Below are positions 50,815 through 60,398 of a stretch of 64,000 nucleotides of DNA, piece after piece (the first letter of the stretch is position 1; every line of letters begins with the position of its first letter). This DNA comes from Saprospiraceae bacterium (GTDB taxonomy: Bacteria; Bacteroidota; Bacteroidia; Chitinophagales; Saprospiraceae): the NCBI GenBank assembly GCA_020628475.1, contig JAHDFB010000011.1:1-64000 (forward strand), given 5' to 3'. Under the pieces are notes generated by a model that was not told the origin of the DNA, made no database searches, and worked only from the letters and a program-made list of their open reading frames with translations. The position numbers and the translations under genes were made by a program.

Positions 50815-51147
50815 TTATTCAGAGATGAATAACGAATCTTTAAAATGGAATATCCAGATTCCAGCGGCTATGACGGTTATAAATGCTATCCCCCTTTGAA
50901 TATTTGCAGATCTTCGTTTACCGAAGAGTTGTATTCCGATGATGTTACAGCATATGGCAATAAGCCAGACGGTTCGATTTAATTTCTCAGCTCCTTCTCC
51001 AATCGGATCATCAATAATTTCGGCGGATGCCAACAGTTCAAAGATCAAAGTGACCACAGAATAACCTACAATAATAGTCGCTATGGAAATCAAAAAACCG
51101 ATATATACCTTGTTATATTTTGGTTGGCTTAAGAAAGTATTACTCAT
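50815..51147 (-). CDS. Small membrane protein of the phospholipid/lipid A operon
   Basis: A 110-residue protein with three helices: about 14-38 (VYIGFLISIATIIVGYSVVT), 58-74 (VWLIAICCNIIGIQLF) and 84-100 (GIAFITVIAAGIWIF). Loops carry few charges (FGKRRSANIQR). No family is recognised. It overlaps surE by 4 bases (ATGA) and precedes lpxB by 3, so it is clearly co-translated with envelope-lipid genes. A helper role at the inner membrane is only a guess from the operon. Confidence 0.65.
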   Translation of the reverse strand: MSNTFLSQPKYNKVYIGFLISIATIIVGYSVVTLIFELLASAEIIDDPIGEGAEKLNRTVWLIAICCNIIGIQLFGKRRSANIQRGIAFITVIAAGIWIFHFKDSLFISE

Positions 51148-51914
51148 GATTGAAGAAATTTTAGTCGATTAATTTGATCGTAATCGGTGAGATCTGAGCT
51201 TGAAGGGACAATGCTAATATAGTTGTTTTCTAAGGCCCACAAATCGGTATCTTCTTGATGTTTTTCACTGATAAATTGGCCCGTCATCCAGTAGTATTTT
51301 CTTCCTCTTGGGTCTACTCCTTCCTGAAAGTCTTCTTTCCAGACACCACTACCTTGTGTACAAACTCGGATACCTTTAATAGGCTCATCTCCGTACTTTG
51401 GGATGTTTACATTTAGTAAACGACTGCCCAGAAGTTTTTGGTCTAAGACTTGATGCACAATGGTGTTAATGTAGTTGTCAGCATGAGAAAATGTAGCATC
51501 GAAATCAAAATCTAGTAGTGAAAATCCAATAGAATCAATGTTTTCAAGACTTGCTTCCATGGCAGCAGACATGGTTCCAGAATAGATAATATTGATGCCC
51601 GCATTACTTCCATGATTGATGCCTGAAACACAAAGGTCAAAGGAGACATTTTTGAAAAGTACATTCCTAGCTAATTTAACACAATCAACAGGGGTGCCAC
51701 TACATTCATAAGCCTCAATACCTTCGTATATCGACACTTTGTTTAATCGAATTGGATTTTCCAAAGTGATTGCATGTCCCTTACCGGATTGAGGACTATC
51801 GGGTGCGACGACAAATACATGGCCGATTTTTTTCATTAATGAAATGAGATGAGCGATGCCTGGAGCCGTAATCCCATCATCATTTGTAACAAGTATATTG
51901 GGTTTTGTATTCAT
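51144..51914 (-). CDS. surE: 5'/3'-nucleotidase SurE
   Basis: A 256-residue metal-dependent phosphatase that hydrolyses nucleoside 5'- and 3'-monophosphates (survival protein). It begins KPNILVTNDDGITAPGIAHL with the metal-binding DD. VVAPDSPQSGKGHAITL and YECSGTPVDCVKLA follow, then the metal site LCVSGINHGSNAGINIIYSG and GTMSAAMEASLENIDSIGFS. All metal ligands are visible. It overlaps psd by one base upstream and the small membrane gene by four bases downstream, an unbroken translational chain. Confidence 0.94.
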   Translation of the reverse strand: MNTKPNILVTNDDGITAPGIAHLISLMKKIGHVFVVAPDSPQSGKGHAITLENPIRLNKVSIYEGIEAYECSGTPVDCVKLARNVLFKNVSFDLCVSGINHGSNAGINIIYSGTMSAAMEASLENIDSIGFSLLDFDFDATFSHADNYINTIVHQVLDQKLLGSRLLNVNIPKYGDEPIKGIRVCTQGSGVWKEDFQEGVDPRGRKYYWMTGQFISEKHQEDTDLWALENNYISIVPSSSDLTDYDQINRLKFLQS

Positions 51915-52567
51915 TAAGGCAATTTAGCTAACAAATCAATATTGCATTTTACTTTTTGGTCATGTTTTACCAATATTTCTGCATCTAACGGAAGAAAGAT
52001 ATCGACTCTTGAACCAAACTTAATAAATCCATATTCCTCACCATGTTTGAGGTTCTGTCCTACCTGTGCATAATTTTTAATTCTTCTAGCAAGTGCTCCG
52101 GCAATTTGTCGCAATAGAATTTTGTGATTTCCATTGTCAATAACCACCGTGCTACGTTCATTTTCTGTACTGGACTTTGGATGCCAAGCTACAAGGTACT
52201 TCCCTTCGTGGTATTTAGTGTAGGCCACACTACCAGGTATTGACGCCTTATTACTGTGAACATTGAGCGGTGACATAAATACACTAATTTGAATTCGTTT
52301 GTCTTTGAAATATTCAGGTTCTTCGACTTCTTCTATAACAACGACCTTGCCATCAGCTGGACTGTACACGTGGTTGCCGTTTTGATCGTTTATGATTCTC
52401 TTGGGATTCCGAAAAAATTGGATAATTAGGTAGGCCAGTACTATGGCTAAGATGTAAATGATACTTGCAAAAATGGCTGGTAAGAAATAGTATGCTAATG
52501 TGGACAGTATTCCCAATATTACTAGAGAAACTGGTATAATGACATGTCCTTCTTTATGTATATACAT
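51914..52567 (-). CDS. psd: Phosphatidylserine decarboxylase
   Basis: A 217-residue membrane-associated proenzyme making phosphatidylethanolamine. Two N-terminal helices (IPVSLVILGILSTLAYYFLP and FASIIYILAIVLAYLIIQFF) are followed by FFRNPKR, VYSPADGKVVVIEEV, RIQISVFMSPLNVHSNKASI and RIKNYAQVGQNLKHGEEYGF. The self-cleavage site is FGSRVDIFLP (cleavage expected between Gly and Ser, about residues 183-184), leaving the small alpha subunit with a pyruvoyl group. This short type is the usual Bacteroidota form. It lies 8 bases after cdsA. Confidence 0.93.
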   Translation of the reverse strand: MYIHKEGHVIIPVSLVILGILSTLAYYFLPAIFASIIYILAIVLAYLIIQFFRNPKRIINDQNGNHVYSPADGKVVVIEEVEEPEYFKDKRIQISVFMSPLNVHSNKASIPGSVAYTKYHEGKYLVAWHPKSSTENERSTVVIDNGNHKILLRQIAGALARRIKNYAQVGQNLKHGEEYGFIKFGSRVDIFLPLDAEILVKHDQKVKCNIDLLAKLP

Positions 52568-52575
52568 ATGTTTAA

Positions 52576-53388
52576 TTATAAATCAAAAAAATTAAAAAGT
52601 ATGATTACGACGGCAGGAGCAGCAAAAATGAATGAATCAAATCTATCTAAAAAACCGCCATGTCCTGGTAGTAAATTGCTAGAGTCTTTTATTTCGAATT
52701 GTCTCTTAATGCTGGATTCAAATAAGTCTCCTAGGGTTCCAAATATCCATGTAGCAATAACCACAATGATCCAAATCATCAAGGTATATTCTGGATAAAT
52801 CAGCGATAATATATAAGCGGCTATAATACCAAATACGCCTGCCCCTATTGAACCTTCTATAGTTTTTTTAGGGGATATTCTTTTATGTAGAGGTGTTTTA
52901 CCAAATTGTCTACCGACAATGTAAGCAAAGCTATCGGTTACCCATAAACTGATCATGATGCCTAAAAGAATCGTCTGATAATAATATTCACCAGCCACTA
53001 GAATTCTATGGATCATTGCCATCGGTAGGCCAATGTAGAAAAGACAAATCAACGGTCCAAACATGTGGTGATTCGTTCTTATTCTGAAGAGTATAGAACT
53101 AAAGGAAATAATAATCATGACCGCAAATGATAGGATCAATAGAATCATTTCGTAATCCTCAGTTAATTCTGGTTTGATTAAGGTCAATAAAAAAGGGCCT
53201 AACCCACAAATGAAACTTAAATTGAAGGTTGGATCTTTTATTTTTTTTCGACTAATGTTGGTGTATTCAAATGTGCAAAATAAGGTTATGATAAATAGTA
53301 AAACACTAGCTGTAATGGCGCTATACATAATTAGCCCGAATACGGCAATGACGAAAATGACTCCTGTGATAGCCCTGGTTTTAAGCAT
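52576..53388 (-). CDS. cdsA: Phosphatidate cytidylyltransferase
   Basis: A 270-residue inner-membrane enzyme making CDP-diacylglycerol, the precursor of all phospholipids. I chose the ATG at 53388 (LKTRAITGVIFVIAVFGLIM), which overlaps the upstream stop by 8 bases; the frame is open 31 codons further but inside the protease gene. Seven or eight helices are evident. The signature region is present: WVTDSFAYIVGRQFGKTPLH, RISPKKTIEGSIGAG, GTLGDLFESSIKRQFEIKDS and LLPGHGGFLDRFDSFIFAAP, with the metal-binding aspartates. Confidence 0.93.
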   Translation of the reverse strand: MLKTRAITGVIFVIAVFGLIMYSAITASVLLFIITLFCTFEYTNISRKKIKDPTFNLSFICGLGPFLLTLIKPELTEDYEMILLILSFAVMIIISFSSILFRIRTNHHMFGPLICLFYIGLPMAMIHRILVAGEYYYQTILLGIMISLWVTDSFAYIVGRQFGKTPLHKRISPKKTIEGSIGAGVFGIIAAYILSLIYPEYTLMIWIIVVIATWIFGTLGDLFESSIKRQFEIKDSSNLLPGHGGFLDRFDSFIFAAPAVVIILFNFFDL

Positions 53389-54265
53389 AATCTTCCCTTG
53401 GTTTACCGTATAATCGTGTAAAGTAATAAATAAGGGCTGGTACGCCCAAAAAGCTGATAACCAATGGTGCCCATGAAACATTATCTTGGAGATTTTCCGT
53501 GTTGGTTATATCCATATCCAGTAACATGAAAAATAGGATTGGAATGAGATTATTAATGAAGTGCAAAATGATTGGAACCCAAAGATTTTTTGTAAAATAA
53601 TAGCTATAGCCCAATATTGCACCTAGTGCCATTCGAGCCAAGAAGCCTTCGAATTGCATGTGAATTGCACTAAATAATATAGCACCGATCCAAACTCCAA
53701 TATGTCCGTTTTTAAAGAATGCTGACGTGTTTTTTTGAATAATTCCTCGGAATATTAATTCTTCTCCGATCGCCGGCATCACCGAAATAAGTAAAATATT
53801 CAATACAAGTACGAAAGCATGATCAGCACTAAGAATGGTGTTTAAAATTTCTTTTACATTTTGTTCTGCTCCTTTCATCCAATCTGCTAAAGGTAACATG
53901 GTATTAATATAATGTAGCAGGTTGACCAATGGGTAACAAAAAATAAGCAATAGAAAGGCAAATAAAATATATTGAATCTTGGGTATTTCATTTAAATCAA
54001 ATCCTTTCAAGAAATGTTTTCTCCCATAAACATACCATCCAAATACAAAGGAAGGAATTAAAAACATACCCAAATGACTCAAAAATAATTGTAATCTGAG
54101 ATAGGTCGGGGATAATTTTTTAACGGAATCCGTATTTGCCAATTCAGATAAACTCAATTCGGAAAATAATGATGGGATAATAGATAGGCCCGCCGAAAGG
54201 ATGATTCCTAAGACAAAAATGAATAGAAAAATAATGATTCGCTCTCTAGCGCTGAATGGCTTCAA
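53381..54265 (-). CDS. CPBP-family intramembrane metalloprotease
   Basis: A 294-residue membrane protein with about eight helices. The catalytic motifs of the CPBP (Rce1/Abi-like) family are complete: PAIGEELIFRGIIQKNTSAF with the paired Glu and Arg, then AILFSAIHMQFEGFLARM with His, then VPIILHFINNLIPILFF with His and Asn. The substrate is unknown. The start codon is TTG (54265): no ATG precedes the first basic segment (KPFSARER), and the next internal Met would cut the first helix. It is the first gene of the envelope-lipid operon, overlapping cdsA by 8 bases. Confidence 0.85.
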   Translation of the reverse strand: MKPFSARERIIIFLFIFVLGIILSAGLSIIPSLFSELSLSELANTDSVKKLSPTYLRLQLFLSHLGMFLIPSFVFGWYVYGRKHFLKGFDLNEIPKIQYILFAFLLLIFCYPLVNLLHYINTMLPLADWMKGAEQNVKEILNTILSADHAFVLVLNILLISVMPAIGEELIFRGIIQKNTSAFFKNGHIGVWIGAILFSAIHMQFEGFLARMALGAILGYSYYFTKNLWVPIILHFINNLIPILFFMLLDMDITNTENLQDNVSWAPLVISFLGVPALIYYFTRLYGKPREDYA

Positions 54266-54279
54266 TCTAACTTTTTGTG

Positions 54280-54287
54280 CAAAAATA
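54280..54287 (-). promoter_or_regulatory. Possible -7 box of the envelope-lipid operon
   Basis: The minus strand reads TATTTTTG (TAnnTTTG), but only 15 bases before the TTG start, giving a leader of about 8 bases. Either the leader is very short or the box is coincidental. Confidence 0.3.
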
Positions 54288-54326
54288 AACTTTTGAAATA
54301 TTACCGCCTTACGATTGCCAAGCTAT

Positions 54327-54334
54327 TATCTTTG
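54327..54334 (+). promoter_or_regulatory. -7 box of pdxJ
   Basis: TATCTTTG, a perfect TAnnTTTG, 63 bases before the pdxJ ATG; the implied leader is about 56 bases. No clean -33 TTTG at usual spacing. Confidence 0.45.
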
Positions 54335-54396
54335 AACTTGAACATATTTAGATGGAATAATCTAATTACTGGACTATACCACAATAAAAACGGAGT

Positions 54397-55122
54397 ATGA
54401 AATCGAGATTAAGCGTGAATATTAATAAGGTGGCCTTATTAAGAAATTCAAGAAAAGGAAACTATCCAAATTTGTATCAATATGCCAAGGACTGTGAAGA
54501 GTTTGGGGCAGAGGGAATTACCGTGCATCCTAGACCTGATGAACGACATATTCGCTATTCAGATATTCCCGTACTAATGGAACAAACGACAACCGAATTT
54601 AATATAGAGGGAAATCCGACGAAGGAATTCTTAAAATTGGTTTTAAAACATAAGCCTGATCAATGTACTTTAGTTCCAGATGATCCAACAGCGTTGACTT
54701 CCGATCATGGATGGGATACCATCAAGAATAAGTCTTTTCTCCAAGAGGTATGTTCAGAATTAAAAACACATGGAATTCGGGTATCCTTGTTTTTGGATCC
54801 AGATCTGAAAATGTTAGAAAATGTATCCGATATTGGAGCAGAAAGGATTGAATTATATACTGGAGAATATGCTAAGTTTCAAGATCTAGATCAGCAAAAA
54901 TTTTTAGAGGAGCTAGGCAAGCATAAGCAGGTGGCGTCTGAAGCGATGAAAGTCGGTATCGGCGTCAATGCTGGTCATGATTTAAACCTGAAAAACCTGA
55001 AGCTTTATGCGGATTCTATTCCTAATTTATTAGAAGTATCCATTGGGCATGCTCTAACAGTAGATGCTTTATACTACGGATTAAAAAACACCATTGGTAT
55101 GTATAAAAGGCTGCTTTCTTAG
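54397..55122 (+). CDS. pdxJ: Pyridoxine 5'-phosphate synthase
   Basis: A 241-residue TIM-barrel enzyme closing the vitamin B6 ring in the DXP-dependent route. It opens LSVNINKVALLRNSRKGNYP, then AEGITVHPRPDERHIRYSDI with the phosphate-contacting HPRPDERHI motif, FNIEGNPTKEFL, KPDQCTLVPDDPTALTSDHG, and closes with VGIGVNAGHDLNLKNL and LLEVSIGHALTVDALYYG. All match the family. It is a single-gene unit divergent from the envelope-lipid operon, followed by a 224-base gap before the SusC gene. Confidence 0.95.
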   Translation: MKSRLSVNINKVALLRNSRKGNYPNLYQYAKDCEEFGAEGITVHPRPDERHIRYSDIPVLMEQTTTEFNIEGNPTKEFLKLVLKHKPDQCTLVPDDPTALTSDHGWDTIKNKSFLQEVCSELKTHGIRVSLFLDPDLKMLENVSDIGAERIELYTGEYAKFQDLDQQKFLEELGKHKQVASEAMKVGIGVNAGHDLNLKNLKLYADSIPNLLEVSIGHALTVDALYYGLKNTIGMYKRLLS

Positions 55123-55346
55123 TTGCACTTGAACGACTCATTGATGTGGTGGAGACAAAAAAATTAATAAAAAATTAAGATTTCGAGCCACGAATTAACA
55201 TTTACATACGTTTTCTTTTGGAAGCAAATTTTGGAATAGTTCATAATATGAGAATTTTATTCCTATATTCGCCGCCCGAGGCTAATTTAAACATAGTAAA
55301 TAGCCTCTCTATTTGTTTGTGAAACTTAAATTATTAATTGTTAAAT

Positions 55347-58300
55347 ATGAAGAAACTCTACTTATTATTAATGGTGTTCTTTTTCAGCTTAAGTATGACT
55401 TTTGCTCAAAGAACCATAACTGGAAATGTAGTTGATGATGCTGGCATTGCAGTTATTGGAGCCAATGTACTTGTAAAAGGTACAACGATAGGTTCAATTA
55501 CAGATGTAGATGGAAATTTTTCCATCAATGTTCCTGATGATGCTCAAGTTTTAGTGGTTAGTTATACAGGATATCAAACCCAAGAAATCAGTTTAGATGG
55601 CAGAACGAACATTGGTGTAATCCTTAGTGAAGGAAATGTACTCGATGAAATGGTGATCACTGGATTGGGTATTAATAGAGAAGAAAAAACATTAGGTTAC
55701 GCCACTCAACAAGTGTCTGGAGATCTAATTGCCAGTGCTCAAGAAACGAATATTGTGAACTCATTACAAGGTCGATTGGCTGGGGTTCAATTCCAAGGTT
55801 CTCCTTCTACATTAGGTGGATCTGCTCGATTGACGATTCGTGGAGCAACGTCCTTCTTAGGAGAAAACCAACCATTGTTTGTGGTGGACGGTGTTCCTAT
55901 TGACAACTCCAACTTTGCGACTTCTAGTCAGCAAAGAGGATTTGGTGGATCTTCTGCTTATGATTACGGTAACATGGCACAAGATATTGACCCTGCAAGT
56001 ATTAAAAGCGTATCTGTTCTTAAAGGTGCAGCTGCAGCGGCAATCTACGGACAACGTGGTGCAAATGGTGTTATCTTAATTACAACAAAAGATGGTTCTG
56101 AAACAAAAGGTATTGGGGTAGAGATTAGCTCTAATATTTCTTGGGAAAATGCGGTGAATTTGATTCCGCATCAGCAAGTATATGGTGGAGGATCTACAAA
56201 CCCTGATACAGAGCACGGTTTTAACGAAGTAATTGTTGATGGAACTACATTCTTGTATCCTGCTTATTCTAAAGATGGTTCTTGGGGACCAAAATACGAT
56301 CCGAATCGTCAGGTAAGACATTGGGATTCTTGGGATGAGAATGATCCTACGAATTTTGGACAAACTCGTCCTTGGGTCGCTCCAGGCAGTGGTTATCAAG
56401 ATTTCTTTGAAACAGGAAATACCTTGAATAACTCGATTACTTTATCTGGAGGAAATGATAAGGGATCAGTACGATTTGGTTATACAAACTTGGCTCAAAC
56501 AGGTGTAATGCCAAATGGTCGTTTAGGTAAAAACTCATTTAACATCAATAGTCAGTACAACTTGGCTGATTGGTTAAAAGTTGGTGTAGCTGGAAATTAT
56601 ATTAATACACAAGCAAGTGGAAGAAACATCACGGGATATAACAATGGTAACCCGATGCAGGCATTCACTCAGTGGTGGCAAACACAATTGGATTTTGATC
56701 GTCTTCAAAATTCTACAAGAGCTGATGGAACGCAGCAAACTTGGAATGCTTTAGGACCACAAAGAGATGCAGATGGTAATTTATTATTCTTCAATACTGC
56801 TCCAAACTTCTTTGATAACCCTTACTGGGTAAGAGAGAACTTCTTACAAGAAGATAACCGTAATCGATTTTTCGGAAATGCTAGTGCTACAGCGACTTTA
56901 GCGAAAGGTTTAACAGCTACAGGTCGATTTGGTACGGATTTTTACCAGTTTTCTTTGAGAAATGGTATTCCAATTGCTTCTGTAGAGACAGCGTTTTACG
57001 GAGAGTCTGAGATTCGATTCCAAGAAACAAACTTAGAAGGTCGTTTAAACTATAACACGAACATCAATGATTTCATTTCATTAGGTGCAATGGTAGGTGT
57101 TAACAGAATGAGACAATTAACTAGAAGAACGAATTTATCTTCTAATGGTGGATTATCTCTAGAAGGATTCTTCAATATCTCAAATTCTGCTGCAGCTCCA
57201 ATTTTGAGCACGAATGAAACAGCTAGAGGTATCAACTCTGTATTCGGACAAGTAAACTTAGGATTCTGGGATTTCGTATATGTTGATTTATCTGGAAGAA
57301 ATGATTGGTCTTCTACTTTACCGAAGGGATCAAACAGTTATTTCTACCCATCTGCTTCATTAAGTTTTGTATTATCTGAACTTGCGGCATTTAATAACAT
57401 CGATGCATTGTCATTCTTGAAATTAAGAGGATCTGTTGCCTTAGTAGGTAGTGATGCTGATCCGTATCAATTACTTGATGTTTATAATCCAATTACTCCT
57501 AATTTAAATGGATTACCTAGATACAGTGTGCCAAATGGACAAAACAATCCGAATCTAAGACCAGAGAGAACTCAAGAGTTCGAAGTGGGATTAGATAGTA
57601 GATTCTTTAATGGTCGTTTAGGATTAGATGTAGCTTACTATAATAGAACATCTTTCGATCAAATATTCTCAGTTCCTTCTTCTTCTGCAACTGGATATAC
57701 TTCAAGAGTATTGAACGCAGGTAGTATGACGAATTCAGGATGGGAGTTCAAGATTACAGGTACTCCAATTAAAACAAATGATTTCACTTGGGATATCGGA
57801 ATTAATGCTTTCAGACAATTTAATAAAGTAAATAGTTTGAATGATGATGTAGATAATATCGCTATGGGTAATACATGGGCTGCTTCATTGAGAATTTCTG
57901 AGGGAGATCCATACATGGCGTTATATGGTCAAGATTATATCCGAGAAAATTACCAAGTAAATGACGAAGGTGAAATCATTGAGAACAGTGGTCAGCCGGT
58001 AGTTGATGAAAATGGTTGGTATAAGTTTACAGACGAAAGAGTATATCTGGGTTCTGCGATCGCTGACTGGGTTGGTGGTTTCAGTACTACATTTGAGTAT
58101 AAAGGACTTTCTGTAGGTGGTTTGATTGATTTCCAAAAAGGAGGTATCATTCACTCGACTTCTTTACAGTGGTCGAAGTATTCAGGAATGCATCCAGAAA
58201 CAGTATCTCAAAATGGAGAAGAAGATATTAGAGCGAACGGTTTGATTTTACCAGGTGTAAAAGAAGACGGAACACCAAATGATATTGTTATTGAAAGTCC

Positions 58301-58589
58301 TCAAACATATTACCAATCAACTTGGAGAGCTGCTGCACCAAATGTTTATGATGCGAGCTTTATCAAATTGAGAGAACTTAGAATTGGATATAGAATTCCT
58401 ACTAAAAATATTGGTTTCTTAAGAGGAGCGAATATTGGAATCTATGGAAGAAACTTAGCGATTCTTGCAGCTGATTTACCGTACTTAGATCCTCAAGGTA
58501 TCACTGGTGCTGGTAACCGTCAAGGTTTAGAGAATGCACAAGTTCCTTCAACAAGATCTTTCGGAGTTAACTTAACTTTCAAACTATAA
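55347..58589 (+). CDS. SusC/RagA-family TonB-linked outer-membrane receptor
   Basis: A 1080-residue outer-membrane importer. I chose the ATG at 55347; a TTG three codons upstream is possible. Order: signal peptide (LYLLLMVFFFSLSMTFAQ), carboxypeptidase-D-regulatory-like domain (about 22-100: ITGNVVDDAGIAVIGANVLV, DVDGNFSINVPDDA), TonB-box and plug region (DEMVITGLGINREEKTLGYA, SLQGRLAGVQFQG, FVVDGVPIDNSNF, SVLKGAAAAAIYGQRGANGV) and a 22-strand-type barrel ending in FGVNLTFKL. With the downstream SusD-like lipoprotein it forms a lid-and-barrel importer for a glycan or peptide, powered by ExbBD-TonB. No glycoside hydrolase or regulator is nearby, so the substrate is open. Synonymous choice is AT-rich, suggesting strong expression. 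Confidence 0.93.
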   Translation: MKKLYLLLMVFFFSLSMTFAQRTITGNVVDDAGIAVIGANVLVKGTTIGSITDVDGNFSINVPDDAQVLVVSYTGYQTQEISLDGRTNIGVILSEGNVLDEMVITGLGINREEKTLGYATQQVSGDLIASAQETNIVNSLQGRLAGVQFQGSPSTLGGSARLTIRGATSFLGENQPLFVVDGVPIDNSNFATSSQQRGFGGSSAYDYGNMAQDIDPASIKSVSVLKGAAAAAIYGQRGANGVILITTKDGSETKGIGVEISSNISWENAVNLIPHQQVYGGGSTNPDTEHGFNEVIVDGTTFLYPAYSKDGSWGPKYDPNRQVRHWDSWDENDPTNFGQTRPWVAPGSGYQDFFETGNTLNNSITLSGGNDKGSVRFGYTNLAQTGVMPNGRLGKNSFNINSQYNLADWLKVGVAGNYINTQASGRNITGYNNGNPMQAFTQWWQTQLDFDRLQNSTRADGTQQTWNALGPQRDADGNLLFFNTAPNFFDNPYWVRENFLQEDNRNRFFGNASATATLAKGLTATGRFGTDFYQFSLRNGIPIASVETAFYGESEIRFQETNLEGRLNYNTNINDFISLGAMVGVNRMRQLTRRTNLSSNGGLSLEGFFNISNSAAAPILSTNETARGINSVFGQVNLGFWDFVYVDLSGRNDWSSTLPKGSNSYFYPSASLSFVLSELAAFNNIDALSFLKLRGSVALVGSDADPYQLLDVYNPITPNLNGLPRYSVPNGQNNPNLRPERTQEFEVGLDSRFFNGRLGLDVAYYNRTSFDQIFSVPSSSATGYTSRVLNAGSMTNSGWEFKITGTPIKTNDFTWDIGINAFRQFNKVNSLNDDVDNIAMGNTWAASLRISEGDPYMALYGQDYIRENYQVNDEGEIIENSGQPVVDENGWYKFTDERVYLGSAIADWVGGFSTTFEYKGLSVGGLIDFQKGGIIHSTSLQWSKYSGMHPETVSQNGEEDIRANGLILPGVKEDGTPNDIVIESPQTYYQSTWRAAAPNVYDASFIKLRELRIGYRIPTKNIGFLRGANIGIYGRNLAILAADLPYLDPQGITGAGNRQGLENAQVPSTRSFGVNLTFKL

Positions 58590-58606
58590 AATCAAATAAG
58601 ACAAAG

Positions 58607-60052
58607 ATGAAAATTAATAGAAAATTTAAAAGTTTAAGAAATTTTTGTTTAGGATTATTGGTCTTTACAATGGTTTCGTGTGGAGATAATTTATTGGATT
58701 TAAACATCGATCCAAATGCTCCGACTGTGGTCCCTGCTTCAAACTTAGTTACACAGGCTGAGTACAATTATTTCAATACCATGCAGGGTAGAAATTTAAA
58801 TGGTGAATTTGCCATGTTAATGGTTCAACACTGGGCTCAAAATGAATATGCTGAAGAATCTAGATATGTTCTGGATGGAAATTCATTTGATGGAACATGG
58901 ACAAGTTTTTATGCAGGAACGTTAAATGAGTTAAAAGCTGCAAAAACGATTATTGCGAATGATGAAACGGTAATCGGTGCACTTAAAACGAATCAGATTG
59001 CAATCATTGACATCATGACGGCGACTGCTTTTCAAACATTGACTGAAGCATGGGGTGATATTCCTTACTCTGAGGCTTTGAGCACAGATTTTCCAAATCC
59101 TACTTATGATGGACAGGCATCCATTTGGGCTGATTTATTATCTAAGTTAGATGCGGCAGTTGGATCCATAGATGCTTCTGCAGGTTCTTTTGCTGCTGGT
59201 GATATTGTTGCCAATGGTGATATGACTAAATGGAAGAAGATCGGAGCGTCTTTATTATTAAGAATGGCGATGAGAGTTTCAGATGTTGATGCAGCGGCAG
59301 CGGCTAATTATGTAAATAAGGCGATTGCTTATGGCGTTTTAGAAAGTAATGCGGATAATGCATTGTTTAATTTCTCAAATGATCCTTCTTTAGCGAATCC
59401 TTTATATATCGATAATGTTATCAATACAAGAGATGATTTTGCTGTAACGGATGTTTTGGTCGATATGCTTAAGAGTCTTGGAGATCCAAGATTGGAAGTA
59501 TATGCAGCTCCAACTAACGCCGGTGAAATTGTTGGAATGCCTTACGGTTTGACCGATCCAGAAGCGTTTGCGCTTAAAGATGTTACTTCAAGACCAGCAA
59601 CAATCCGAGAAGCTACATCTCCATTTATCTTAATTGATTATGCAGAGGTTTCTTTCTTATTAGCAGAAGCTGTTGAAAGAGGTATTACTTCTGGTGATGC
59701 GGCTCAGTATTATGCAAATGGTGTAACTGCTTCTATGAATTTCTGGGGAATTATGGACGAAGCAGCTATAGCTGATTATTTGGCGGCTAATCCATATGAT
59801 GCTTCTGATTGGAAAGCTTCAATTGGTCTTCAAAAATGGTTAGCATTTTATTCAAATGGAGTTCAAGCATGGGCTGAATGGAGAAGATTAGATGCTCCAG
59901 GATTAGCAGTTCCAGCAGCAGCAGATATCGACGGTATTCCAGTTAGATTACCATATCCAGTATCTGAACAAGCATCAAATGAAAGTGCTTTAATGGAAGT
60001 TACTTCTTCACCAAATGATATGTTGACTAAACTATGGTGGGACGTTAACTAA
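58607..60052 (+). CDS. SusD/RagB-family substrate-binding lipoprotein
   Basis: A 481-residue surface lipoprotein: signal with lipobox (FTMVSCGDN, Cys near 24), then LLDLNIDPNAPTVVPASNLV, the usual start of the SusD-like_2 group. TPR-like helices hold SFDGTWTSFYAGTLNELKAA, TAFQTLTEAWGDIPYSEAL and KWKKIGASLLLRMAMRVSD. The C-terminal part has EVSFLLAEAVERG, QKWLAFYSNGVQAWAEWRRL and IPVRLPYPVSEQASN, also typical. It caps the SusC barrel encoded 17 bases upstream and gives ligand specificity. It ends the operon at a strong terminator. Confidence 0.93.
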   Translation: MKINRKFKSLRNFCLGLLVFTMVSCGDNLLDLNIDPNAPTVVPASNLVTQAEYNYFNTMQGRNLNGEFAMLMVQHWAQNEYAEESRYVLDGNSFDGTWTSFYAGTLNELKAAKTIIANDETVIGALKTNQIAIIDIMTATAFQTLTEAWGDIPYSEALSTDFPNPTYDGQASIWADLLSKLDAAVGSIDASAGSFAAGDIVANGDMTKWKKIGASLLLRMAMRVSDVDAAAAANYVNKAIAYGVLESNADNALFNFSNDPSLANPLYIDNVINTRDDFAVTDVLVDMLKSLGDPRLEVYAAPTNAGEIVGMPYGLTDPEAFALKDVTSRPATIREATSPFILIDYAEVSFLLAEAVERGITSGDAAQYYANGVTASMNFWGIMDEAAIADYLAANPYDASDWKASIGLQKWLAFYSNGVQAWAEWRRLDAPGLAVPAAADIDGIPVRLPYPVSEQASNESALMEVTSSPNDMLTKLWWDVN

Positions 60053-60085
60053 TTTAATGTTCTTTACATTATAAAATTAATTTGG

Positions 60086-60118
60086 AACCGCTGCTTTTTA
60101 TAAAGTAGCGGTTTTTTT
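60086..60118 (+). terminator. Rho-independent terminator of the SusC/SusD operon
   Basis: AACCGCTGCTTT-TTAT-AAAGTAGCGGTT, a 12-base stem with one G-T wobble, followed by T7. It lies 33 bases after the SusD stop. Confidence 0.88.
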
Positions 60119-60398
60119 GTTCTAGATATTTCGGATTAATTTCAAGTCAATTCGCGTCAATAATGTACGCGCCAATAATTCTTAAGCTTTGATGCTCTAA
60201 GTTTTAAGTGGACTGATAAACGCATATTTCCCTCCTTTTATTCGAGATGGTTCACTTCCAGGTAGGCTATTGTCAGTAGATAGAAACGCCTTGTCTTGTT
60301 AAGCCTTGATTTAATCAAGAAATAGGAATAAAGGTAGAGAGCCGGTAATAGAAAGAGGAGCTGTTGCTGTTAGGGGCTTGAAAGTGTAAAAAGATTAA
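60119..60398. other. Intergenic stretch between the SusD terminator and the DUF3179 gene
   Basis: The full gene-free gap is 60053-60398. Beyond the terminator I see no gene, no clear promoter and no strong hairpin. CGCGTCAATAATGTACGCG near 60154 is a short imperfect inverted repeat. Confidence 0.4.
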
